A stretch of 64,000 nt of DNA from positions 314,099 to 378,098 of the forward strand of contig NZ_MPPI01000001.1 of the NCBI RefSeq assembly GCF_001895925.1, read 5' to 3'. The notes below the pieces were generated by a model. It did no database searches. It was not told the origin of the DNA and was given only the letters and a program-made list of their open reading frames with translations. Position numbers and translations under genes: made by a program. Source of the stretch: Phormidesmis priestleyi ULC007 (GTDB lineage Bacteria > Cyanobacteriota > Cyanobacteriia > Leptolyngbyales > Leptolyngbyaceae). Of the stretch, positions 19,466 through 28,087 are shown one piece after another; the stretch's first letter is position 1, and the number at the start of each line of letters is the position of its first letter.

Positions 19466-21799
19466 ATGCAAAACGACCCGCCCATTCTTCAGTGTTCTAA
19501 TTTTTTCTGTCAGGCTCTCAATTCAGAAAGCCATCAGTTTTGTCATAAGTGTCGATCGCCGCTGATTAAACGGTATTTGTGGGCAGTAGGGTCTGGGTTA
19601 GAAATATTTAAGCCTAGGGAGTTGGTGGGCGATCGCTATCTGCTCAAAACGGGTCAAGTTTTACTGGATACCAAACCAGGGTTTCCGCCTGAAAGTCCAG
19701 TCGAAATTCCGGTTAGCTGGGAAGTCTATTTGCGGTTGTCGCCATCTCGACTGCATGTGCCGCAGATTTATGGAATGGTGACAGCACCGCGATCGACCTC
19801 TACGCTGCTTTTGCTAGAAGATGCTGCAATCTATCCAGATGGGGCAAAGCTAAAGTCAGGAAATGAGCTTGCAGGCAGTCTGATGCCAAAATTGACGAGT
19901 CTCTGGACAGAGAGCGACCCGTTACGGCAGCTTAACTGGCTCTGGCAAATCGCCCAGTTGTGGGAGCCGTTTTGCCGAGAGAACGTGGCTTCTACATTGC
20001 TGACCTCGGATTTGCTGCGGGTGGATGCCTCTTTTGTCCGATTGTTAGACTTGCAGCCCGACACTCAAGGAACTCCTGATTTAACCCAGTTGGGACAGTT
20101 TTGGGCACAGTGGCAACAAAACCCTGCTGATCCGATCTCAGACTTTTTGACTCAACTCTGTCAGCAAATGATCCAGGGGCAGATTAGAACTGCTGATCAA
20201 TTATTAGATCGGCTGGATCAGGGAATGACTCATTATGGTCAGGGTCAAACTAGAACGATTCAAATTGCCACCTTTACTGACCAGGGCCCGAGTCGCCAGA
20301 GTAACGAAGACGCATGCTATCCCGCGAGTGGAAGTCATCTTTCCTTCAAGATCGGAGACGCAGCTTCAAACCCTGTAGTGATTGTCTGTGACGGAATTGG
20401 CGGACACGAAGGCGGAGAAGTGGCATCGGGGTTAGCGATCGCCACCCTGCAAACTCAAGCTGAAACGCTACTCTCAGAAACAGACCCCGATGCAGCTACC
20501 CTCGTCAGTGGGCTAGAACAAGCTGCCCTGTCCGCAAACGACGTAATTTCGCAACGTAACGATCAAGAACATCGTCAAGAACGCCAGCGAATGGGAACGA
20601 CCGTCGTCATGGCACTTGCCCACGCCCATGAGCTTTTGATCAATCACGTTGGAGACAGCCGCGCTTATCGAATTACCCGAACTGGCTGCTATCAGGTCAC
20701 TTTAGATGATGATGTCGCGTCGAGAGAAGTCAGGTTAGGGTATGCCCTTTATCGAAATGCTCTGCAACAGCCCTCTTCTGGCGCTCTTGTGCAGGCGTTG
20801 GGCATGAGTAGTTCTAACTTTCTCCATCCGACAGTGCAACGATTTGTTTTGGACGAGGATTGTGTCTTTTTGCTCTGCTCAGATGGGTTAAGTGACCACG
20901 ATCGCGTCGATGAATGCTGGGAAGAGGAAATTGTCCCAATTTTGGATGGCACCACTGCTTTAGCAACCGCAAGCCGTCGATTAGTCGAGATTGCCAACAC
21001 TCGAAACGGGCATGATAACGTCACGGTTGGCTTGGTTTACTGTCAGGTGACGCTGAATCAGACGGCGATCGCGCCGCTTCAGATCGATTGGGATCGCGCT
21101 ACTTCACAAAGTTCTGAACCCTCGTCTTTATCTCCACGATCGCGGTCTGCCGAGTCTTTAGAAGAGTTACCGTCTGAACCCTCTACTTTGAAGACCCAAA
21201 TTATTCAACGACCGCGATCGTCTTTCCGATTTTTGCCCCTATTGGTGATGCTGTTGGCGCTGTTTGGTATCGGGGGTCTGCTAGTTTTGCTGGTGCCCGA
21301 AATTCGGGTGGCGTTAAATCCAGTTAGTCTGCCGCCGACAAGTTCGTTTCCGACCCCGATTCCGACCGTCAGCCTTTCACCCGATCCGCCAACCCCATTC
21401 AATTCAACCAGTTCTGCTCTAGAAGCAAGAATGGTAATTCTGCTTGACCGTCCTACTACTGGCAGCCCTCAACCTCCTGTGTTGTTCTCACTGGTTCGTC
21501 AACCTAACGCTGTGGTGCCGCCTGCGTCAGACCAAACGATCGGCAGCGTGGTGCCAGGGACGATCGCGCGGGTGGTGAACCAGCAGGCGACCGAAGATCG
21601 CATCTCGTGGGTGAGGCTTGAAGTCTGCTCTGTGCCCGGAGGCAGTAAAGTTGCTAATGCGGTGAAGCCCGGAGACTTTGGTTGGCAAGAAGAACGCACG
21701 GTCGGGCCTTTTGTCACCCAAAATCTGAGTCTCAAACCTGCTCAGTTAGGTCGATGTGCTCCTCCCGCTGCGTCAGCCAGTCCTGCACCTACGCCTTGA
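19466..21799 (+). CDS. Membrane PP2C phosphatase with zinc ribbon and degenerate kinase-like region
   Basis: 777 residues in several parts. Residues 10-29 form a zinc ribbon (C-x4-C, then C-x2-C). Residues about 45-260 have a protein-kinase-like pattern without catalytic residues: LLLLEDA like a hinge, then SDLLRVDASFVRLLDLQPD where a kinase has its catalytic and DFG loops. From about 265 comes a PP2C domain with its metal ligands intact: DQGPSRQSNED at 272, DGIGGH at 309, GDSRAY, SDGLSDHD near 473, and GHDNVT. One membrane helix follows at about 590-613, then an extracytoplasmic C-terminus of about 160 residues. It should remove phosphate from Ser/Thr proteins in the cytoplasm. It is followed by an FHA-domain gene, consistent with phospho-signalling. 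Confidence 0.85.
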   Translation: MQNDPPILQCSNFFCQALNSESHQFCHKCRSPLIKRYLWAVGSGLEIFKPRELVGDRYLLKTGQVLLDTKPGFPPESPVEIPVSWEVYLRLSPSRLHVPQIYGMVTAPRSTSTLLLLEDAAIYPDGAKLKSGNELAGSLMPKLTSLWTESDPLRQLNWLWQIAQLWEPFCRENVASTLLTSDLLRVDASFVRLLDLQPDTQGTPDLTQLGQFWAQWQQNPADPISDFLTQLCQQMIQGQIRTADQLLDRLDQGMTHYGQGQTRTIQIATFTDQGPSRQSNEDACYPASGSHLSFKIGDAASNPVVIVCDGIGGHEGGEVASGLAIATLQTQAETLLSETDPDAATLVSGLEQAALSANDVISQRNDQEHRQERQRMGTTVVMALAHAHELLINHVGDSRAYRITRTGCYQVTLDDDVASREVRLGYALYRNALQQPSSGALVQALGMSSSNFLHPTVQRFVLDEDCVFLLCSDGLSDHDRVDECWEEEIVPILDGTTALATASRRLVEIANTRNGHDNVTVGLVYCQVTLNQTAIAPLQIDWDRATSQSSEPSSLSPRSRSAESLEELPSEPSTLKTQIIQRPRSSFRFLPLLVMLLALFGIGGLLVLLVPEIRVALNPVSLPPTSSFPTPIPTVSLSPDPPTPFNSTSSALEARMVILLDRPTTGSPQPPVLFSLVRQPNAVVPPASDQTIGSVVPGTIARVVNQQATEDRISWVRLEVCSVPGGSKVANAVKPGDFGWQEERTVGPFVTQNLSLKPAQLGRCAPPAASASPAPTP

Positions 21800-21936
21800 G
21801 CCACTCGTAGGATTTAAGGCGCAAACTTCGGCGAAGCTCGGTAAACTAATGAAACATTGGGTGTCATGGTTCGCTGTCTTCACGAAACGAGTGATTCAAC
21901 TACCATTTAATAAGTTGGAATGGGTTGTGGTTGTGA

Positions 21937-23634
21937 ATGGCTTTGTCTGAAATTCCTTGTTTAAGTCTGGCGATCGAACGGCTTCGGGCCACTGAGGCCA
22001 GTCACTTTGCGATTCATGTGATCGAGGCTCCCTATAAAGGTGGCTATGTTTTGCGTGACTGCATTTGGTCTGAGTCACTGATGCAAACCTGGCACGCCTG
22101 GAGAGAATTGTTTTCTGCCCGCAGCTTGCCGCCAGTGCCTCACGTTTCTGAAGTTAAGGTGCCATCACTGCCTGCGGCTGAAGCGATCGCTCCTTTGGGG
22201 CAGCCCGTCTCGCGCGGTGTCCGACTGATGCAGACTCTGGGGATTGATCTGTGGGCATGGTTACTGGGAGGGTCGATTCAGAGCAGTTTTGATCAGAGTC
22301 AGGGCATTGCGCTCGGACAAACCAAATCTCTGCGCCTGCGTCTCGATATTCGTGACCCCGATTTGATTGCGATTCCGTGGGAGATTATGCAGAGTCAGGC
22401 AGGTAGGCAAGCCATCTCTCTGAGTCAACAAGTTTTGTTTAGTCGCACCACCAGCGATGTCGATGCCCTGCCGCATCTGAGAACCGATCAGAGTTTGAAT
22501 ATTTTGCTCGTGTTGGGACAGGATGCCGCACCCGCGATTCCGTCTATCTCTGGGGGGCTGGAGGATGCACCTTCCGGGGCATTGCGCGATCGTCAGGCGT
22601 TGCTCAAAAAACTCAAGCTAGAGCAAGAAGCTTCTGCCCTGTCTCAAATCTTGCAAAATCCGGGAAAGTTGGGCGACCCTTCCGATCGCAACGCTTACCA
22701 ATATGCGGCTTCCTGTCAGGTGGATGTTTTACTCCAACCTACTCCGGCGGATCTGATCGAGAAGCTAGAAACCGATCGCTACAACGTCCTATTCTACGCA
22801 GGGCATGGAGAACCTGCGCCCGATGGCGGCTTGCTCTTTCTGCGTCCTGATATGGCAATCAATGGCACAGAGTTGGCGCAAGTGCTGACGCGCTGTCGGG
22901 TGAAGCTGGCGGTGTTTAACTCTTGCTGGGGGGCACAACCTGATGAGCAAAACTATCAGGCGATTCCGCGCAGCAGTTTAGCTGAAGTGCTTTTGCATCA
23001 CGGGGTTCCGGCGGTGTTAGCAATGCGGGAGCCCATTACTGATCAAGAGGCACTCAGTTTTATTCAAGCATTTGCCCAAGCGCTGGCAGATCGGATGCCG
23101 ATCGACCAAGCTGTCGCCGTGGCAAGACAGCATCTCCTGACATTATTTAAGTTTAATCAGCAGGCTTGGACACTGCCCGTTCTTTATATGCACCCAGAAT
23201 TTGACGGCGAGCTACTGAAGCCGTTGGATGAAGGAGCGACTCAGTTTCCGCCCAACCCTAGCCAGTTTGGACAACGATCGGCGATCGCGTCTCTGCGATC
23301 GTTGGTGACAACAAAAGTCTGGACGGTGCGCGGTGGGCTGATGCGCGTCGGGATGAGTGAGGATAATGACCTGGTTTTGCCAGGAGAACCGGGCATTTCT
23401 CGCAAACACGCTGAGATTTTTTATCGCAACGCTTCTCAAGATACGGGGCAACCCACCTACTTTTTACGTGACTTTTCTCGCTATGGCACCTGGGTTTTTA
23501 CGGGTGGCGGGTGGCAAAAAGTTCATCACCAAGAGGTGTTGCTTCAGTCAGGTGTGCAGTTAAAATTTGGGGGATCGCAGAATTCTACGCTAGAATTTTT
23601 GATCACGGCTCCCGTAATGCCTGACTCGGCATAA
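21937..23634 (+). CDS. CHAT-domain (caspase-like) protein with C-terminal FHA domain
   Basis: 565 residues. The N-terminal ~100 residues are unassigned. The middle is a CHAT peptidase domain: IRDPDLIAIPWEIM near 135, catalytic His290 in YAGHGE and Cys330 in FNSCWGAQ, and the closing AVLAMREPITDQEALSF segment, so the dyad of clan CD proteases is present. Residues about 460-555 form a forkhead-associated domain with RVGMSEDNDLVL and SRKHAEI at 488, which reads phospho-threonine. No signal peptide is seen, so it is probably cytoplasmic. The PP2C phosphatase gene lies 137 bases upstream on the same strand. A phosphorylation-controlled protease is inferred; the substrate is unknown. Confidence 0.85.
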   Translation: MALSEIPCLSLAIERLRATEASHFAIHVIEAPYKGGYVLRDCIWSESLMQTWHAWRELFSARSLPPVPHVSEVKVPSLPAAEAIAPLGQPVSRGVRLMQTLGIDLWAWLLGGSIQSSFDQSQGIALGQTKSLRLRLDIRDPDLIAIPWEIMQSQAGRQAISLSQQVLFSRTTSDVDALPHLRTDQSLNILLVLGQDAAPAIPSISGGLEDAPSGALRDRQALLKKLKLEQEASALSQILQNPGKLGDPSDRNAYQYAASCQVDVLLQPTPADLIEKLETDRYNVLFYAGHGEPAPDGGLLFLRPDMAINGTELAQVLTRCRVKLAVFNSCWGAQPDEQNYQAIPRSSLAEVLLHHGVPAVLAMREPITDQEALSFIQAFAQALADRMPIDQAVAVARQHLLTLFKFNQQAWTLPVLYMHPEFDGELLKPLDEGATQFPPNPSQFGQRSAIASLRSLVTTKVWTVRGGLMRVGMSEDNDLVLPGEPGISRKHAEIFYRNASQDTGQPTYFLRDFSRYGTWVFTGGGWQKVHHQEVLLQSGVQLKFGGSQNSTLEFLITAPVMPDSA

Positions 23635-23749
23635 ACGCAGCCAAATCAATCACCCGATCGGGCTAATTTATTCATCGTTACGGAATTGGTAACGGGCAAC
23701 TTGTAGATATCACCAACAGCAGTGACTCAGTGGATGCGGGTATTACAGT

Positions 23750-24403
23750 ATGGCAAGTGAAGTAAATCGTTCTCGTTCGATCGTAGGTCTTCAAACCGAG
23801 CAAGACTTGGCAAATGCACTTCTTCAAACCGAAGATGTGACCCTACGGTGGAATCCGAACGAATCCATCGATACGGCTGAGATTGAGGTGGCAGAAACCC
23901 CCACCAGCAAAATATCCTATCCCTGGAATCCGAGCGATCCGAGCGCAGAGTCATTTCTTTCAGAACTCGAACGAGAATTTTCCTTAGATGACTGGGATGA
24001 CGGTGAGATTGCTCAACGATCGCAGTCGTTCTTCAGCCATCTAGATGCCCGGTGGTCAGCAACAGACTTAAAGACTACCCTGGCTCAAAAATTTGTATCG
24101 GTGCCTCAGGCTCTATTGGCAGCAATTGCGCGGCAAGCTCAAAAAGTCGTTGAGACTTCTAATTCCCTCGCTGATCAGTTGATTGAGTGTGTTCAAGACG
24201 TTCTTCCTACCTGGGCAGAAGACGATCTGCAAGTGTTGGCGCGTCCTTTAGCCTATGCGATGCGAAGCGATGGGGCAGATGTGGTCGATGCGACGGTCAA
24301 CAGTGTTCGGGCGATCGCCTGGAGTGATCTGTCCGAAACCGAACAAGCACGAATGAGTTTGGCGATCGCGCGGTATGCAATCGATCAGTTAGGCGAGCGC
24401 TAA
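23750..24403 (+). CDS. Conserved protein of unknown function in phosphatase/CHAT/NACHT cluster
   Basis: 217 residues, soluble, acidic N-terminal half with a repeated YPWNPSDPS / RWNPNES pattern and SFLSELEREFSLDDWDDGE, followed by a helical C-terminal half (FVSVPQALLAAIARQAQKVVETSNSLADQLIECVQDVLP, DVVDATVNSVRAIAWSDLSE). Not recognised as any named family. The gene starts 115 bases after the CHAT-FHA gene and lies on the same strand, so joint expression is plausible. A scaffold or substrate of its neighbours would be a guess. Confidence 0.65.
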   Translation: MASEVNRSRSIVGLQTEQDLANALLQTEDVTLRWNPNESIDTAEIEVAETPTSKISYPWNPSDPSAESFLSELEREFSLDDWDDGEIAQRSQSFFSHLDARWSATDLKTTLAQKFVSVPQALLAAIARQAQKVVETSNSLADQLIECVQDVLPTWAEDDLQVLARPLAYAMRSDGADVVDATVNSVRAIAWSDLSETEQARMSLAIARYAIDQLGER

Positions 24404-24643
24404 AATTGCCAAAGATTTTTAAGGAATTCATCGCAGTTGTCTCCGTAGATTCCACACCTTGCCCATAGCTGTGTGAAGATTGCGAGATCAATCCGCCTCC
24501 TGGGGGAACACTGAGCCAATCAGGGCTGCGATCGAGACTAATCAACGGCATCGACAGAGTGATCTTGCGTCTGTAAATTCCATTTAATAGCTTGCCAGCA
24601 GTCCTGCAATGAGTACCCTTCATCCCCTTGCAGGCGTTTCGGC

Positions 24644-27600
24644 ATGGCAACGCGCAACCGATCTTCGTTTTTTCTAGCGCTTCAGTTGAGTCTTCTGTGC
24701 TTTTCAGGGGTCGCAACCCCTCAAAAGGCGCGGGGGCAAAGCACCGCTGGACTCGCGGCTCAAATTCACAAACTCGCTAACAGCCCATCGTCTGACTCGG
24801 CGATCGCTACCCTCAAAAAGCAAGGCGCACCCGCGATCAAGACACTGATCTACGTCGTCAAAGACCGCAAAGAGCCGCCAAAAGTGCGATTGTTTGCGAT
24901 CAGCGCGATCGGAGAAATGGGAACCGATGCAAAAGCGGCGGTTCCTGACCTGCGAAATGCCCTCAAAGATTCAGATGAGCAAGTGCGTCAGGCGGCGGCA
25001 AAAGCGCTGGGAAGCATCGGGGTCAATGCCAAAGCAGCCGTTCCCGATCTGATCAATGCCTTAAACGATCCTAGTAAATTGGTGCGAGTGCAAACCATCA
25101 ATGCGCTTCCCAATTTAGGATCAGATGCAAAAACGGCGATCCCAGAACTGATTCCCGCTCTGTCAGATCCGTCTCAATTGGTGCGGCTCACTGCGATCGA
25201 AGCCCTGGCTCGATTTGGTCAAGACGCTAAACCTGTGGTGCAGCCCCTGGCTCAACTGCTGTCAGATCCCGATCGCCAAATTCGCGTAGCCACTGCAAGC
25301 ACCCTGAGTAGAATCGGAGCCGATGCCAGTGCAGCCGTTCCAGAATTGACCAAGGCACTTGCCAACAGCGATCGCACCACACGCTTTTTGGCAGCAATGG
25401 CACTGGGTCAAATTGGCACCAACGCTAAATCGGCGGTTCCAGAATTGACGAAAGCACTGTCCGATCCCGAAAAAGATGTGCGATCGAAAGCCGCTTCTTC
25501 CCTGGGCAGAATTGAAGCTCAATCAGCCCTTTCAGAACTGGTTAAGACGCTCAAAGACGAAAATTTTGACGTGCGGTTAAGTTCAGCCAGCGCGATCGAT
25601 CACATCTCAGGTAGTTTGCAAGACACAGCATCGTCTCTAACCACTAGCGAATTGGTATCGGCTTATGCCGCTCTAGAATCTGCCCAGCCGATCTTAGAAC
25701 AATCCAAAAATGTTGACGTTTTAGCGTCGGTGCGACGATCGCTGAGTGTGCTCAAAACCCAAAAAGATTCACGGCTGTTTGAGCGCTTTTTTGAGTGGAG
25801 TCGCTCAAATCCGGCGATCGCAGGCGTGTTGCTCTACCTAGGGGCGATGCCGTCTCTCTGGGGTCTGCTGCTGCTGATTCGCCCTCTGTGGTTACTGAAA
25901 CTCAACCATCTGCTCAAGCCCTATACCGATTTTGAGGTTCCCAGTCCTTTAGGCGGCAGCATCAAAGTGCCTCTACGATCCGTGTTGTTTTTGGCGATGT
26001 TTCACTACCATCCTCGCGTACTCGATGCGTGGGTCGCAGAACAGATTGAAGTCGCCCGTGAAGCTTTTATTCGTAAAAATACGGTGAGCGATTGTAAAGT
26101 TTATATTCCCATTCCCGTAGTACTCGATGGCAACACGATCGCAGAATTAGCGAGCCAAGATTTGCACTCAACCTTTTGGGATGGACGGCAATGTCTACTG
26201 ATCTGGGGCGAAGGTGGCATCGGCAAAACCAGCTTGGCATGTAACCTAGCAAAATGGGCAATGGCAGACGATCGCGCCTCGCGTCTGTGTCGGCATCAGA
26301 TGTTGCCTGTCTTGATCGAGCAAGAACTCGACTTTAAACTGCCCGCCGATAAACAACCGTTTCGCGAAGCGATTCGGGGGCAGTTGCAAGCGCTGATTGA
26401 TGCTGCCGAACCGATTTCAGATGAGTTCTTAGAAAAATTGCTGAGACAGCGACGAATTTTAGTGATCGTCGATCGGCTTTCTGAACTCAGCGAAGCCACT
26501 CGCGAACAAATTCGTCCCGGACATCCTGACTTCCCGGCAAACGCGCTGATCGTCACGTCGCGAGTTGAAGAAACCCTAGACGAAGTGCCTAAAACGACGG
26601 TCAAACCGTTGCGGATTGAGGGCAATCGCCTTTCATCGTTCTTAGAGGCCTATCTGACTCAACGCAGCAAGCGCGAACTCTTCACCGACTCCGAATATTT
26701 TGATGCCTGTAGTCAACTTTCCAAACTGGTTGGTCAGCGTAATATTACCGTTCTGCTGGCAAAACTTTACGCCGAGCAGATGATCGCCAAAGAAGAAGGA
26801 ATTAGCGAAGATAACCTGCCTGACAACATTCCAGACCTGATGCTGAGTTATCTCAACGAACTCAATCGCGATGCCGCAGAAGACGAGCCTGACAATTCCA
26901 CCATTCACAAAGATGCTCAAATCATCGCCTGGGAGTGTTTGAGGCAGTCTTACCATCCCGCCCCGGCTAAACGAGAGGCAATTCTGGCAGAAATGGCAGC
27001 GCGATCGGGCGCAGAAAGTGAAGTTGTGAAAGCGCGGCTCAAACATTTAGAAAAGCGGCTGCGAATTGTGCAAGCGATCGGGCCTGCCCAAGATCAAATC
27101 TGCTTTGCCCTCGATCCGTTAGCCGAATGTTTGGCAGCGCTCTATCTGGTGGAGCTGTATCGCGATCAGAAAAAACTCTGGGAAGAGTGGCTGATTCAAG
27201 CCGATGCAATGCCCGGTGCCCCTGAGAGCATTCAAGGCTTTTTGCTGGCAATGAGAGACTGTTGCCTCACCCGCAGCGCCGAGATTAATGTGCCCGACAT
27301 GGTTTTAGAAGAATTGGGCAAACGAGTCGGCTTGAGTGCAGAGACTCTCCGACGCACCCAGGTGGAACAGCGAATTCGTCGCCTTGCTCCTAGTTTGGCA
27401 AACGGTGATTTGCAAGTGCGGCTAGACGCTATCTGTGAGCTTGGAGAACTTGGCTCGGCTGCTAAAGCGGTTCTTCCGGCGCTGATTCGAGAGTTTCAAG
27501 CCCGTGATTGGCAGATTCGTCGCGAAGTTGCTAGAGCGATCGGACAGATTGGACCCGAAGCCCGCACCGCAATTCCGGCGCTAGTAGAGCGTCTAGGAGA

Positions 27601-28003
27601 TGACGATCGCCGCGTCAGTGGAGAAGCGATCGCGAGTTTGGGCAAATTAGGAGTCGGGGCAGTTCCGGCTTTAATTGCAGCGCTAGAAGCCAAACCTGCT
27701 CACGTTCGCAGCACGGCGGCTTGGGTGCTTTCTAGCTTCAATCATTTTGCGCGATCGGCAGTTCCCGCTTTGACACACGCTCTCAAAGATGAAGATTGGC
27801 AAGTGAGATGGGTGGCTGCCTACGCCTTGGGCTGCATTGGGCCCGATGCCAAGTCTGCGATTCCCGCCCTGATCGAAGCCTTTAAAGGAGAATATGAACT
27901 GGTGAGCAAAGAAGCCAGTCGCACCCTGTGGCGGATTAGTGGGGAAGCTGAAACGATCGTGGCGGCTCTGGGCGAAATGAGCAATGGACGAGAAGACAAT
28001 TAG
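24644..28003 (+). CDS. HEAT-repeat membrane protein with NACHT-type NTPase domain
   Basis: 1119 residues. An N-terminal signal or anchor (FFLALQLSLLCFSG) leads into about nine HEAT repeats (residues 40-340) of the form DAKAAVPDLRNALKDSDEQVRQAAAKALG. A hydrophobic segment at about 388-415 (AIAGVLLYLGAMPSLWGLLLL) is probably membrane-spanning. Then comes a NACHT-like NTPase with Walker A WGEGGIGKTSL near 520 and a Walker B-like LVIVDRLSEL near 602. From about 915 a second HEAT array closes the protein. If the signal and helix are used as read, the first array is extracytoplasmic and the NTPase plus second array are cytoplasmic. STAND-type NTPases act as molecular switches in immunity and signalling; the ligand here is unknown. 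Confidence 0.85.
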   Translation: MATRNRSSFFLALQLSLLCFSGVATPQKARGQSTAGLAAQIHKLANSPSSDSAIATLKKQGAPAIKTLIYVVKDRKEPPKVRLFAISAIGEMGTDAKAAVPDLRNALKDSDEQVRQAAAKALGSIGVNAKAAVPDLINALNDPSKLVRVQTINALPNLGSDAKTAIPELIPALSDPSQLVRLTAIEALARFGQDAKPVVQPLAQLLSDPDRQIRVATASTLSRIGADASAAVPELTKALANSDRTTRFLAAMALGQIGTNAKSAVPELTKALSDPEKDVRSKAASSLGRIEAQSALSELVKTLKDENFDVRLSSASAIDHISGSLQDTASSLTTSELVSAYAALESAQPILEQSKNVDVLASVRRSLSVLKTQKDSRLFERFFEWSRSNPAIAGVLLYLGAMPSLWGLLLLIRPLWLLKLNHLLKPYTDFEVPSPLGGSIKVPLRSVLFLAMFHYHPRVLDAWVAEQIEVAREAFIRKNTVSDCKVYIPIPVVLDGNTIAELASQDLHSTFWDGRQCLLIWGEGGIGKTSLACNLAKWAMADDRASRLCRHQMLPVLIEQELDFKLPADKQPFREAIRGQLQALIDAAEPISDEFLEKLLRQRRILVIVDRLSELSEATREQIRPGHPDFPANALIVTSRVEETLDEVPKTTVKPLRIEGNRLSSFLEAYLTQRSKRELFTDSEYFDACSQLSKLVGQRNITVLLAKLYAEQMIAKEEGISEDNLPDNIPDLMLSYLNELNRDAAEDEPDNSTIHKDAQIIAWECLRQSYHPAPAKREAILAEMAARSGAESEVVKARLKHLEKRLRIVQAIGPAQDQICFALDPLAECLAALYLVELYRDQKKLWEEWLIQADAMPGAPESIQGFLLAMRDCCLTRSAEINVPDMVLEELGKRVGLSAETLRRTQVEQRIRRLAPSLANGDLQVRLDAICELGELGSAAKAVLPALIREFQARDWQIRREVARAIGQIGPEARTAIPALVERLGDDDRRVSGEAIASLGKLGVGAVPALIAALEAKPAHVRSTAAWVLSSFNHFARSAVPALTHALKDEDWQVRWVAAYALGCIGPDAKSAIPALIEAFKGEYELVSKEASRTLWRISGEAETIVAALGEMSNGREDN

Positions 28004-28087
28004 TTCTGACCCCTAAATTTAGTACGCAGCAACTAGATTGCTAGCTGGAGCGATAGAATCATTAAGGACTATTTCATCGCGTCCTCA

